DNA from: CAZWHE01 sp964633825
GTDB taxonomy: Bacteria > Planctomycetota > B15-G4 > CAYZWU01
DNA length: 58,535 nucleotides
Direction: 5' to 3'
Assembly (NCBI GenBank): GCA_964633825.1
Contig: CAZWHE010000004.1
Span: forward strand, 1-58,535
In this document: piece after piece, positions 22,977 to 31,638 of the stretch
Position numbering within the stretch: position 1 is the first letter of the stretch
How the letters are laid out: every line of letters begins with the position of its first letter
Translations under genes and position numbers: made by a program
Notes under the pieces: model-generated
What the model was told of the DNA's origin: nothing
Databases searched by the model: none
The model's input: the letters and a program-made list of their open reading frames with translations, nothing else

Positions 22977-25102
22977 GAAACCTGACTCTCGATCAGTTTC
23001 TGCTCTTGACCGGCTGCGTCATTCTGCTCGTCTTCTTTCTTCCCACCGCGACCATTCTTCTCTGGTGGCACCCGAACGAGCAGGAGACGTCGCTGATCGA
23101 GAAGTCCCGGTTCGCGGCCGCCGGGTTGGCCGAATCGGTCACGGATCCCTTGTTGACCGGGGACTCCTATGCGGTGGGTCGTATCCTGTGGGAGACGCTG
23201 GAAGCGGGTGAACCGCTGCGATACGCTCTTTTGCTCGACAGGCACGGCAAGGTTGTGGCCCATACCTTTGGAGAAGGGGTTCCGGAGAAGCTCTGTACGC
23301 TTCTTGAGTCCAACCAGGAGGGGGTCACGCGTTATCAGTCTTCCGATGGACCCGTCCTCGACGTGACGAGCCCCATCATGGGCGGCCAGCTGGGATCCGT
23401 CCATCTGGGAGTATCTCGTGAAGAAGTCATTCAGTCCCAGAAACAGATTATCTGGACGGCCCTTATCATCCTGGCCCTCGCCCTGGCGATTCTTCTCATC
23501 GGCGTCCGGTGGGTTACGCTGCTTGTCAGTAGGCCGCTCAGCAGGCTCGAGGAAGCCGCGCGGGGCTATCTCCCCGGAGGGAAAAGCGAATCCGGTCTTC
23601 CTGAAACGGATGGGACCGTGGAGGTCAGGAACATCGCCGCCCGTTTCCTGGGCCTTCTTCGCCGTTTGGATGACATGGAGGAGTTGCTTCCCTCCTCCCA
23701 GAAGAAAGTCTTTCGTAACAGAAGGAACCGCGCGATCACGGAAGTGTTTTCTCCCTCCCGGCAGGCTTCCCATGGGGGGAGGGAAGACATCTGGTCCGAG
23801 ACATATCTTGAGGATCGTTACTCCTGGTTGGTTTTCCACCGTTGGATCGCCATCGGCGGCATTATCACCGCCTACCTCATATATCTCTCAACGAACGCGG
23901 GAACAACTTCCATGGTTCCCACGTTCTGCATTGTTCTGGCCATGATCGGCTGGAACGCTGTTCTGCAGTTCCGGCAGCGCTGGCCGGATCTTTTCGCCCG
24001 GCGCCCGCTCAGGTTCTGGCTGATGGCCCAAATTGTATCGGATCTTTTCGCCCTCACCTTCCTTTTGCACCTCTTCGGAGGAATGGAAAATCCCTTCAAG
24101 CTGTTCTATGTTTTCCTCATGGTCATCGCCGGGTTGACCTTTCCCTTCCGCATCAGCGGGTGGATCGCCGTAACAGGCAGCGTTCTTTACGGGGTGTTGA
24201 TTCTCGGTGAAATGGCATCGTATTTGCCCCACTATCCCTTGCTCTATTCTGCATCGTCGGATGTCGCCGGGGTCTGGAAGATCCCGTTCCTCGTCCTCAG
24301 CGAAAGCGTGGGAATGGCCATCGTCCAGGTCGGTGTCGTCTTTTTTGTCCATGCCGTTTCCGTCAGAAGGCAGGAAGCGGAGGCCGCGCGGGAAGCCGCG
24401 GAGAAGATTGCACTTTCGCGGGAAAGGATGGCGATGCTGGGTGAGCTGGCAGCCGGAGTGGCTCACGAAGTTCGGAATCCCATTCACGGGCTCATGAATT
24501 GCTGCGACATCCTCCGGGAGAAAACGGAGGGGAGCAGTGAAGAGGGGAAACTGATCACCCTGCTGGATGAAGGTCTTAACCGTGTCAGCACGATCTCTGA
24601 CAGGCTGCTCAGGCTTGGCCACGCGGGCCCCGTACGAAAAGATCCCGTTGATTTGGGATCTGTGGTTTCAGGCACGGTCGAGCTTGTTCGAGAAACAGCC
24701 CGGAAAAAAAATGTGAAAGTCGAAATTCGAGGAAGTAGGGATGTGCCTCACATCGTGGGGGATTCGGACAGGTTGTCCGAGGTAGTTCTGAACCTGCTCA
24801 CCAACAGCCTGGATGCCTGCGGCGAAGGGGACAGAATCATGGTCCGCCTGGAAATCGGCGGTTCTCCCGGGAAAGAAATACGGCTTGTTGTAAGCGACTC
24901 GGGCGTGGGAATAGGCCATGATATTCTGCCGCGGATTTTCGATCCTTTCTTCACCACGAAAGCGGTTGGGCAGGGATCGGGGCTCGGTCTTTCCCTTGTC
25001 CAGGAAACAGTCCGCCGGCATGAAGGAGTGATCGAGATCGAGAGTAATGTGCGGAAGGGAACGACCGTGACCATCATATTTCCCTTGGAGGATCGGGACT
25101 GA
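22967..25102 (+). CDS. membrane sensor histidine kinase with RegB-like second membrane domain
   Basis: 711 residues, GTG start with GGAGG 7 bp upstream. Order: TM1 (about 10-32), a 130-residue periplasmic sensor loop, TM2 (about 165-187) and a HAMP-like linker. A second membrane block of about six helices follows (roughly 290-470) containing GGMENPFKLFYVF, close to the GGxxNPF segment of RegB/PrrB redox kinases. Then come a coiled coil, HisKA with phospho-His in GVAHEVRNPIHG (near 500), and HATPase motifs NLLTNSLDA, DSGVGIG and GSGLGLSLV. It probably senses both a periplasmic input, via the PhnD-like protein, and the quinone/redox state of the membrane. It phosphorylates the regulator 26 bp downstream. 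Confidence 0.92.
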   Translation: MALRNLTLDQFLLLTGCVILLVFFLPTATILLWWHPNEQETSLIEKSRFAAAGLAESVTDPLLTGDSYAVGRILWETLEAGEPLRYALLLDRHGKVVAHTFGEGVPEKLCTLLESNQEGVTRYQSSDGPVLDVTSPIMGGQLGSVHLGVSREEVIQSQKQIIWTALIILALALAILLIGVRWVTLLVSRPLSRLEEAARGYLPGGKSESGLPETDGTVEVRNIAARFLGLLRRLDDMEELLPSSQKKVFRNRRNRAITEVFSPSRQASHGGREDIWSETYLEDRYSWLVFHRWIAIGGIITAYLIYLSTNAGTTSMVPTFCIVLAMIGWNAVLQFRQRWPDLFARRPLRFWLMAQIVSDLFALTFLLHLFGGMENPFKLFYVFLMVIAGLTFPFRISGWIAVTGSVLYGVLILGEMASYLPHYPLLYSASSDVAGVWKIPFLVLSESVGMAIVQVGVVFFVHAVSVRRQEAEAAREAAEKIALSRERMAMLGELAAGVAHEVRNPIHGLMNCCDILREKTEGSSEEGKLITLLDEGLNRVSTISDRLLRLGHAGPVRKDPVDLGSVVSGTVELVRETARKKNVKVEIRGSRDVPHIVGDSDRLSEVVLNLLTNSLDACGEGDRIMVRLEIGGSPGKEIRLVVSDSGVGIGHDILPRIFDPFFTTKAVGQGSGLGLSLVQETVRRHEGVIEIESNVRKGTTVTIIFPLEDRD

Positions 25103-25128
25103 GGGCCTGAGTTTTGGAGATGGAGGCC

Positions 25129-26505
25129 ATGAAGCCTTTACGAGTGATGGTTGTAGATGACGAGAAACTGAGTCGCGTGACTATGGCCGACCGGCTTAAG
25201 AATGCGGGCTATGAAAGTGAAGCCTTCGACAGGGCCCATCCCGCGCTCGAAAAGTTGAAGTCGGAGTTCTGGGACGTGATCCTGACGGACCTCAGGATGC
25301 CGACAATGGACGGGCTCCAATTCCTGAAAGCTGTTAAGGAAACCTCGCCTGATACCGAGGTCCTGATCATGACCGCCTACGGAACCGTGGACACCGCGGT
25401 GGAGGCCATGAGGGCCGGTGCGGCGGAATACTTGATGAAGCCCTTCCAGTTTGCCGAGCTGGAGGTCCGCCTTCAGAAGCTCGAAAGGATTCTCGAAGAG
25501 CGGCGCCAGCTTCGTCGTTTCAGAGAGCTTTCTACCAAGGCGGGAGCATTTCATGGAATAGTGGGTAATTCGCCGCTCATGAGGAAGCTCTTCGAGAAGA
25601 TCAATGTCTTTGCTCCAAATCCTTCGCCGGTCTTGATTACCGGGGAGACAGGGACGGGTAAAGAGCTGGTGGCGCGTGCTCTGCATGACAAGAGCGGCAG
25701 GGGTGCCTTTGTGGCCGTGCCCTGCGCGGCGATTCCGAGGGAACTTGCCGAGAGCGAGCTTTTCGGCCACGAGAAGGGGGCGTTTACAAGCGCCGTTGAC
25801 CGCCGCCGGGGCCGTTTCGAAGTCGCTCACAGGGGAACCCTCTTCCTTGACGACATCGACGACCTTCCCCTCGAAGTACAGCCGAAGCTGCTGCGCGCTC
25901 TCCAGGAGGGCCGGTTCGAGAGGGTGGGTGGGGAGAAGGCGATCACGGTGAATGTCCGCGTTATCGCGGCCACAAAGAAGGACCTCCTCGGACAGGTCAC
26001 GAACAAACTCTTCCGGGAGGACCTTTTCTATCGTCTGAATGTTCTGACGCTTTCACTGCCTCCCCTCAGAGACCGCATGGAAGATCTCTCCTCCCTTGTC
26101 CAGCATTTCCTCCAGGAGCTGGCCAAGAGAGAGGGTTGCCGGCCGAAGTCTCTCTCCGCCGAAGCGCTGTGTCTTTTAGCGGGGCATAACTGGCCCGGTA
26201 ATATCAGGGAACTCCAGGCCATCATCGAATATGCGCATGCCGAAGCGCAAGAAGACGAGATTCTTGCCGGAAATCTTCATTTTCCCGGTGACTCTCCCTC
26301 AGAATCCTCTTCATCTTTTCTTTTGAAACTGGAGGGTCTGGAGAAAGTCAGCCTGAAGGAGATGGTTGAGAAATTCGAGAATGAGATCATCCACTGGGCT
26401 CTCGCCAAGGCCGATGGAAACCAGCAGAAAGCGGCGGATTTTCTCGGGATTCCACGGACCACACTTCAGGGTAAAATCTCCAAGCAACCACCTCATACAA
26501 AATAA
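25129..26505 (+). CDS. sigma-54-dependent response regulator (NtrC family) of the cytochrome island
   Basis: 458 residues from the ATG at 25129 (TTGGAG about 10 bp upstream); an ATG at 25120 is possible. Receiver domain: MVVDDE, phospho-Asp in ILTDLRMPTMDG, Thr in MTAYG, Lys in MKPF. AAA+ domain: Walker A GETGTGKE (near 174), sigma-54 loop GAFTSA (near 220) instead of GAFTGA, Walker B TLFLDDIDDL, and the arginine-finger region FREDLFYRLNV. A Fis-type helix-turn-helix (NQQKAADFLGIPRTTLQGKI) ends the protein. It should activate the three sigma-54 promoters found around it. Third gene of the PhnD-kinase-regulator operon. Confidence 0.94.
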   Translation: MKPLRVMVVDDEKLSRVTMADRLKNAGYESEAFDRAHPALEKLKSEFWDVILTDLRMPTMDGLQFLKAVKETSPDTEVLIMTAYGTVDTAVEAMRAGAAEYLMKPFQFAELEVRLQKLERILEERRQLRRFRELSTKAGAFHGIVGNSPLMRKLFEKINVFAPNPSPVLITGETGTGKELVARALHDKSGRGAFVAVPCAAIPRELAESELFGHEKGAFTSAVDRRRGRFEVAHRGTLFLDDIDDLPLEVQPKLLRALQEGRFERVGGEKAITVNVRVIAATKKDLLGQVTNKLFREDLFYRLNVLTLSLPPLRDRMEDLSSLVQHFLQELAKREGCRPKSLSAEALCLLAGHNWPGNIRELQAIIEYAHAEAQEDEILAGNLHFPGDSPSESSSSFLLKLEGLEKVSLKEMVEKFENEIIHWALAKADGNQQKAADFLGIPRTTLQGKISKQPPHTK

Positions 26506-26532
26506 TCAGCTCCCGTTTTATACGTGAAATGC

Positions 26533-26567
26533 GCCGGAAAGCCGGCATTGAGCGCCGGAAAGCCGGC
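26533..26567 (+). promoter_or_regulatory. two palindromic sites, GCCG-N6-CGGC (possible activator sites or terminator)
   Basis: A unit GCGCCGGAAAGCCGGCAT occurs twice, 21 bp apart, each containing the palindrome GCCG-GAAAGC-CGGC (26533-26546 and 26554-26567). They lie 28 bp after the regulator stop and about 210-245 bp before the sigma-54 promoter, a usual enhancer distance. No T-run follows, so a terminator role is less likely. Confidence 0.45.
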
Positions 26568-26656
26568 ATCATGTCTGCCTATTGAATTCCTACAAGAAAA
26601 ATATGAATTCAGCTGATTTCCCCACCTTGCCTGCCATACGCATAAAAAGACCCGGT

Positions 26657-26670
26657 GCCGAAAAAACGGC
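26657..26670 (+). promoter_or_regulatory. third GCCG-N6-CGGC palindrome
   Basis: GCCGAAAAAACGGC has the same half-sites and spacing as the two upstream copies. It sits about 108 bp before the -24 element of the downstream sigma-54 promoter. Confidence 0.45.
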
Positions 26671-26747
26671 ATTCCAGAGCAGAAACAGAATGGCGGCTGA
26701 TGCTCACCCGGTCCAAAATTAAACTTAATATCCTGTCAATCAACGAA

Positions 26748-26845
26748 TTGTGTCCCACCAAGGGGGTGGTTCGCTTGTCGGTACGGCATATGCTTTTAGG
26801 AGAGAGTCTACCAATGCGTTTCTCAACATATTAAACGGGACACAA
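26748..26845. repeat. inverted repeat bracketing the sigma-54 promoter
   Basis: TTGTGTCCC (26748-26756) and GGGACACAA (26837-26845) are exact inverted copies about 80 bp apart. The right arm touches the ATG of the porin gene. The GGGACACAA core is shared with the palindromes at 45711 and, partly, 55363. Confidence 0.4.
26778..26795 (+). promoter_or_regulatory. sigma-54 promoter of the porin-cytochrome operon
   Basis: TCGGTACGGCATATGCTT has GG, exactly 10 bp, then GC, with CGGTACG at -24 (5/7) and ATGCT at -12 (4/5). Predicted start is near 26804, giving a leader of about 40 nt to the ATG at 26845. Confidence 0.55.
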
Positions 26846-28293
26846 TGGACATAAGTGACGTGGATAGATCATTGAGTAACCGGAGGAATCCGGATTCTTT
26901 CCTGGTCCGGGCAGGGGTTCGGGTTTCCAGATTTATAATCCCTGTTTTTATCCTCCTCGCGTGTTTCCTCTTCCATCCTGCGTTGGTCCAGGCCCAGGCT
27001 GACCCCGGGGATGAGGATTTCAACCAAAAAGGGCCGAAGTGGTATGTTCACGGAAATATCGATCTTCGTCGTGTTGTTCAGTGGAACGACGAGGATGATG
27101 ATGATGATTTTTACCAGTATCTGTCGCTTTCCTTTGGCGAGGCGACCCAACGGAGGATCACGGGGTATATTTCCGCCAGGATCACCCAGGACCTGAACGG
27201 CCGGGAACATCCCGATTCATTTAGTTCTGTTGCTGATACTCACGATCGTTCTTATGCACGGCTGAACGCGGCTTACGTGGATCTTCGTTTCGATGATCTG
27301 TTGGATGAAGCACGTTTGGGAAGGCAATGGTTGGCGGAGGTTCCCGAATTTGTCCGTATGGATGGCATTCGCCTGAGAACACATCCCTTGGAACGGGTGT
27401 TGAAAACAAAACTGGTGCTCTTCGGGGGAATACCCGAGCACTATCAAGAATCATCCAGGGGCGGAGACAGGGTGATCGGGGGCGGTTTCGAAATTCGGCC
27501 CCTTGCGATGACGCACATTTCGGCTTTTTATACTCATCTCAGGGACCAGTACCGCGAAAATCCGCAAAACAATTATCGGACGGTCACTTTCGACGACGAC
27601 TTGATCAGCGTCGAGCTGCGCCAGCTTTTCTTACAGAGGACGGTTAATTTCTATGGGTTGTATTCAAACCTCAATGGAAATTCCCGGGAATCGAGGGCTC
27701 GTTTGGCCTTTGATTCGGAAGACGGCCGGACGAGCATAGGGCTCAATTACAGGACGCTCTTCTCCACGCAACGGTCACTTTCCACAACCTTCGATCCGTA
27801 TGTTTCGATCTTTCGCGAATACCATCCTTACAACGAGGCCAGCATCGATCTGAGAAGGGAGCTCACCGATACCATCGGAGTGGATGCCGGAGGCTTTATT
27901 CGCAGGATGCAGGAGGATCGTGATAAAGGGACGTTCAACCGTGAATTCGAGCGGTACTACCTGGGCGGTCACATCAAAAAGTGGCCCGTCGACGAGTCCC
28001 TGATCACATTGGCCGGGGATTTCTACGACAGCGACGGCGACAAATTCTGGGTGGCGGAGGGGTGCTACGAACACGAGCTGTTTACATACATGACACTGAA
28101 GCTGGGGAGCGGGTACTCCCTCTACAGAGAAGATCGTTTCACTTTCGAGGAGAAATCGCATGTTCGCTCGGGTTTCGTTCGGATGGACTATGACGTGTTG
28201 TCCAACCTGAAATTCATATTCGAGTATAAAGCCGAGCGCGATGATCTGGATACCACCCACACGGTGGAAACCATGGTTCGTTTCCGGTTCTGA
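26845..28293 (+). CDS. outer-membrane beta-barrel protein of a porin-cytochrome conduit
   Basis: 482 residues. After a short hydrophilic start, an uncleaved-looking or late signal (FIIPVFILLACFLFHPALVQAQA, cleavage near residue 50) is followed by alternating polar/hydrophobic beta strands rich in Tyr, Arg and Asp. The chain ends in FRF with a C-terminal Phe, the outer-membrane insertion signal. No heme motif or domain match is visible. It is the first gene of an operon whose next genes are two lipoprotein multiheme cytochromes. That fits the MtrB/OmbB role, a barrel that insulates cytochromes across the outer membrane. Sequence similarity to MtrB is not evident, so the assignment rests on barrel pattern and context. 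Confidence 0.78.
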   Translation: MDISDVDRSLSNRRNPDSFLVRAGVRVSRFIIPVFILLACFLFHPALVQAQADPGDEDFNQKGPKWYVHGNIDLRRVVQWNDEDDDDDFYQYLSLSFGEATQRRITGYISARITQDLNGREHPDSFSSVADTHDRSYARLNAAYVDLRFDDLLDEARLGRQWLAEVPEFVRMDGIRLRTHPLERVLKTKLVLFGGIPEHYQESSRGGDRVIGGGFEIRPLAMTHISAFYTHLRDQYRENPQNNYRTVTFDDDLISVELRQLFLQRTVNFYGLYSNLNGNSRESRARLAFDSEDGRTSIGLNYRTLFSTQRSLSTTFDPYVSIFREYHPYNEASIDLRRELTDTIGVDAGGFIRRMQEDRDKGTFNREFERYYLGGHIKKWPVDESLITLAGDFYDSDGDKFWVAEGCYEHELFTYMTLKLGSGYSLYREDRFTFEEKSHVRSGFVRMDYDVLSNLKFIFEYKAERDDLDTTHTVETMVRFRF

Positions 28294-28295
28294 GA

Positions 28296-29339
28296 ATGAG
28301 TCAACAAAACAAGAAAAAGATAATAATGGAGCGGATCAGGAACCTTCGCGGACTTGTGTTCACCATCTGCATTCTCTCCCTGGCGGTTGCAGGCTGCCAG
28401 CTGTTTATCAACACCTTCCGAGGCGGTATCGAGCTGAGCTCCTATCCGCATGATGCTCACCTGGATGCCGATATCGAGTGTCTGGACTGCCACGGAGAGG
28501 AGAATAAGGACGGCCTTCCCTCCTTTCCAACGAAGGAGGAGTGTGCGGAATGCCACGACGAGGAGGGCGACGAAGCGCTCCTGTCGAAGTTTTTTGAAGG
28601 GGAGACGGCGGGCTGGGTTCATGCCGGCCGCCAGGGAAATGAGATCGTATTCGATCACGCTCTCCATTCTCAGGGGGACGGGGAGAGTTGTGTCCGGTGC
28701 CATGACGATGTTTCTACGTCTTCTTCGATCTGGTCGTTCATGAAGGCCGGTATGGATGACTGCGAGGCGTGCCACGAGGAGGAGGGGCGCTCCCGGGAAG
28801 AATGTTCGGTTTGCCACCGGGAGATTCGTAAGGAAAACCGGCCCGCCACCCACGGCGGGGCGTGGGAATTCCAGCACGGGGAACGATCTCGCGAGGGCGG
28901 AATCAGGACAGCCGACAGGTGTGGTCTCTGCCACACCGAAGCCGGTTGTGATGAATGCCACCTGAATAATCCGCCCAGATCCCACAATCATTACTGGAAA
29001 GGGCGGGGGCATGGCCTGATGGCCGGAATTTACCGGGACCGGTGCGATACATGCCACGGCCGGGATACCTGTGACCGGTGCCACAGCACGACACAGCCGA
29101 GAAGCCACATCGGCAATTATGGCTCGCCCGGGAACCGCCACTGCGTGAGCTGTCACCTTCCGCTGTCCGGGCTGGATCATTGCAACATCTGCCACCTGGG
29201 TACGGTGAGCCATGATGCCGCTCCAGGGCTTCCGATCAACCTGGCTCACCAGCTCGCTTCGGACCCGGAATGCAGGAACTGTCATTTTCCGCTTCCTCAT
29301 CCGGACAATGGGCAGAGTTGTCGACTGTGTCATTTTTAA
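28296..29339 (+). CDS. 13-heme lipoprotein cytochrome c
   Basis: 347 residues, starting 2 bp after the porin stop; an ATG at 28326 is an alternative. A lipoprotein signal (CILSLAVAGC) is followed by 13 CXXCH motifs: CLDCH, CAECH, CVRCH, CEACH, CSVCH, CGLCH, CDECH, CDTCH, CDRCH, CVSCH, CNICH, CRNCH and CRLCH. The last motif is followed by only Phe and the stop, so the final heme sits at the very C-terminus. Heme density is about one per 24 residues, higher than in MtrA (10 in about 300). The likely role is the electron wire inside or under the adjacent barrel. The N-terminal half is very acidic, the C-terminal half richer in Arg and His. Confidence 0.9.
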   Translation: MSQQNKKKIIMERIRNLRGLVFTICILSLAVAGCQLFINTFRGGIELSSYPHDAHLDADIECLDCHGEENKDGLPSFPTKEECAECHDEEGDEALLSKFFEGETAGWVHAGRQGNEIVFDHALHSQGDGESCVRCHDDVSTSSSIWSFMKAGMDDCEACHEEEGRSREECSVCHREIRKENRPATHGGAWEFQHGERSREGGIRTADRCGLCHTEAGCDECHLNNPPRSHNHYWKGRGHGLMAGIYRDRCDTCHGRDTCDRCHSTTQPRSHIGNYGSPGNRHCVSCHLPLSGLDHCNICHLGTVSHDAAPGLPINLAHQLASDPECRNCHFPLPHPDNGQSCRLCHF

Positions 29340-29405
29340 CGAGGAAAAGAGCTCAAAGCGATGAGTATATATAAAGATAAATAAATATAATGGAGGATAA
29401 AAATC

Positions 29406-31475
29406 ATGAGCCTGATTCGAACCAGACTCTCCATGGGAAACTTTCTCGTGGGAGTGGCCCTTGTTGGGGCTTTGATATTTCAGACCGGCTGCAACCGCAG
29501 CAGAAGTACCCATGCCGCCATTAACCTGCTCGTGGGATCGGTGGTCAATGGTGACGGAGACGCCGTTGTCGGCGCCACGGTCTATCTCATCCCGGCCACG
29601 GCCGTGGTCCGGACGGCCTTTAATGCCGCCGAGGTTCTGGCCGGTAATTTCAACACATCCGACGAACCCTTGGAGGATCTTGTCGATGCAGCCGGTCCGG
29701 GGACCTACAGGAACGCTGTCACCGGAGCGAACGGATCGTGGGGCATCTCCGTCCCCCTCCCATTGACGGGCGACTATTTCCTGTATGTGAGGCCGGGTGC
29801 CGGGGACACGGTGCACGTTGACGGCGGGAGCCTGTGCCGCACAGCCATCAGCGCGGAAAGCCTTGCAGGATCGAGCAGGCGGATCGTTCTGTCGGGGAGT
29901 CCTCCGGTCGGAGCGACCTTCGTGGGAACGACGACCTGCCTGACCGCGGGCTGCCATGCCGATTACGTGAACGAGGGCCGGACGGCTCACCGCCTCGGTT
30001 TCAGCGTTCCCGGTCAGGCGCTCGGACACCAGGACAAATCGCTCTTTCCTGGTTTCGACGACGGGCTGGCCTATTTCACCGCGGCCAACGCCTATACTGA
30101 TCCCGGCGTCACCAGGATTTATTTCGAGGACTACGATGGAACTCGCAAATTTGACAAGTTCGAAACCTATCTGAACGCCGCGGGTGGAGGGGTGTTGTAC
30201 TTGTCGGCTTATCTCTGGCAGGACAACGCAACAACAAACTACATGATCACCCTGGTGAACGAGCTCAACGCTTTGGACCCCAACACCCCGAGACATTTTG
30301 TCGTGAATCTCACATACGGGGGGGGGATTTACAAACAGCGTTACATGATCGACATCAATCCCACCGTCGATTTGACGGTCCGTCAAGGGCTTTATCCCTT
30401 TCTCCAGTTTCAGTCCGCCGGGAAAGAGAATTATTACGAACGTACACGGAAGGTCTTCCGCGATTACCATGCCGACTGGCACTGGGATGCGGGTGTGGAT
30501 ACCGTGTTCGGTACGGGCGATGATGTCTTCAAGGATCCGGCCGTAACCAAAACCATCGAAGGAAACTGCCTGGGCTGCCACAGCAACGGGTGGCAGCAGA
30601 CCGGCCCCAACGCGGTCGGGGAATTCATGTGCGATTCGGTGGAGGACGCTGTCAACGGGATCTATGACATTGATAACGATGGAACGCTGAACGAAATCAA
30701 CTTCGGCTGTGAAACCTGCCACGGTCCCGGATCGGCGCACGCGGTTTCTCAGGACGCCGCCGACATCGGCTGCCCGGATAACTACTCGCCGAACCGCGCC
30801 GTCATGATTTGCGGCCGGTGCCACGGCCGGATCAAGGGCTGGGGTTCGCTGCCCAACGACCATCCCCAGGACGCCGCCGATCTGTTCGCACCCGCGGGCA
30901 TCCGCAGAACGACTTATCTCACGAATTATTCCCAGCAGAATGGTCCGCTCGTGTCGAAATATCATGCCGACGGAGATCACGCCAAGTCGCACCACCAGCA
31001 GTACTCGGAGCTGATCCGCACCGGTAAGCATAGAAACGACCGGATACTCGTGGTTTGTTTCGACTGCCACGATGTCCACGGCGACACCACTTATGAACAC
31101 ATGCTGAGAGACGATCCGACCGATCCGAACAGTACGCTCTGCCAGAACTGTCATGCTTTGGATCCTTCGGCGCACATGCTCCAGCAAACCGGCTCGGTCA
31201 TGGGCGGTCAGACGACGGCGTGTGTCGACTGCCACATGGCCAGGACAGCCAAAACCGGTGCAGGGAACTACGGATTTCTCCTGGGGGCTCCGACCGGACT
31301 CGCTGCCGACGCCAACATCGTCTACTGGGAGAACGATATCGCCACCCACCTCTTTGACGTTCCCGACAAGTTCTGTCCCGGAGTGGCGGGTGTGACGCCC
31401 GGCTCGGCCATGCCTATCCCGTACACGAATGCCTGTGGGATCTGCCATGACTGTTCCATGATCCAATACTGGTAA
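29406..31475 (+). CDS. large lipoprotein multiheme cytochrome c (seven CXXCH plus one CX4CH)
   Basis: 689 residues; ATG preceded by GGAGG. Lipoprotein signal with IFQTGC near residue 29. Residues about 40-150 look like a carboxypeptidase-regulatory/Ig-like fold (LLVGSVVNGDGDAVVGATVYL). The cytochrome part starts with CLTAGCH, a CX4CH motif, then a 200-residue heme-free domain, then CLGCH, CETCH, CGRCH, CFDCH, CQNCH, CVDCH and CGICH. CETCHGPGSAH is reminiscent of c554/OmcA-like units. As a lipoprotein with a heme-free domain next to the barrel gene it is the best candidate for a surface-exposed terminal oxidoreductase. The substrate is unknown. Confidence 0.88.
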   Translation: MSLIRTRLSMGNFLVGVALVGALIFQTGCNRSRSTHAAINLLVGSVVNGDGDAVVGATVYLIPATAVVRTAFNAAEVLAGNFNTSDEPLEDLVDAAGPGTYRNAVTGANGSWGISVPLPLTGDYFLYVRPGAGDTVHVDGGSLCRTAISAESLAGSSRRIVLSGSPPVGATFVGTTTCLTAGCHADYVNEGRTAHRLGFSVPGQALGHQDKSLFPGFDDGLAYFTAANAYTDPGVTRIYFEDYDGTRKFDKFETYLNAAGGGVLYLSAYLWQDNATTNYMITLVNELNALDPNTPRHFVVNLTYGGGIYKQRYMIDINPTVDLTVRQGLYPFLQFQSAGKENYYERTRKVFRDYHADWHWDAGVDTVFGTGDDVFKDPAVTKTIEGNCLGCHSNGWQQTGPNAVGEFMCDSVEDAVNGIYDIDNDGTLNEINFGCETCHGPGSAHAVSQDAADIGCPDNYSPNRAVMICGRCHGRIKGWGSLPNDHPQDAADLFAPAGIRRTTYLTNYSQQNGPLVSKYHADGDHAKSHHQQYSELIRTGKHRNDRILVVCFDCHDVHGDTTYEHMLRDDPTDPNSTLCQNCHALDPSAHMLQQTGSVMGGQTTACVDCHMARTAKTGAGNYGFLLGAPTGLAADANIVYWENDIATHLFDVPDKFCPGVAGVTPGSAMPIPYTNACGICHDCSMIQYW

Positions 31476-31483
31476 TGAAGAAG

Positions 31484-31497
31484 CCCCTGAAAAGGGG
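31484..31497 (+). other. intercistronic stem-loop in the porin-cytochrome operon
   Basis: CCCCT-GAAA-AGGGG forms a GNRA-type tetraloop hairpin 9 bp after the stop of the octaheme lipoprotein gene. No U-tract follows, so it may protect or process the mRNA rather than terminate it. Confidence 0.45.
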
Positions 31498-31638
31498 TGA
31501 GAAAACCAACACAAAAAAACGGGTCGAGCCCGGGGCGACATTCGAAGGAAGAGAACCTCAGGATCGGCTCGTTTCGATGCCTACCGTGCAAAAACACCAG
31601 TGGATGAATACCATGAAGAAGTATCAGGAGACGGGCCG

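Larger units (their letters stand above)
26506..26844. other. intergenic control region before the porin-cytochrome operon
   Basis: 340 bp without a gene. It holds two tandem 18-bp repeats forming hairpins, a third palindrome of the same pattern, an inverted repeat TTGTGTCCC/GGGACACAA and the sigma-54 promoter at 26778. The layout fits an enhancer-plus-promoter region. Confidence 0.6.

Noticed and set aside
28188..31541. 1117-codon open frame on the minus strand over the cytochrome genes
   Set aside because: It is the mirror of three well supported plus-strand cytochrome genes; long antisense frames are common in GC-rich DNA.
31498..31638. c-di-GMP (GEMM) riboswitch before a cytochrome gene, as in Geobacter
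   Set aside because: The conserved GEMM core sequence and tetraloop-receptor elements are not visible in this leader.
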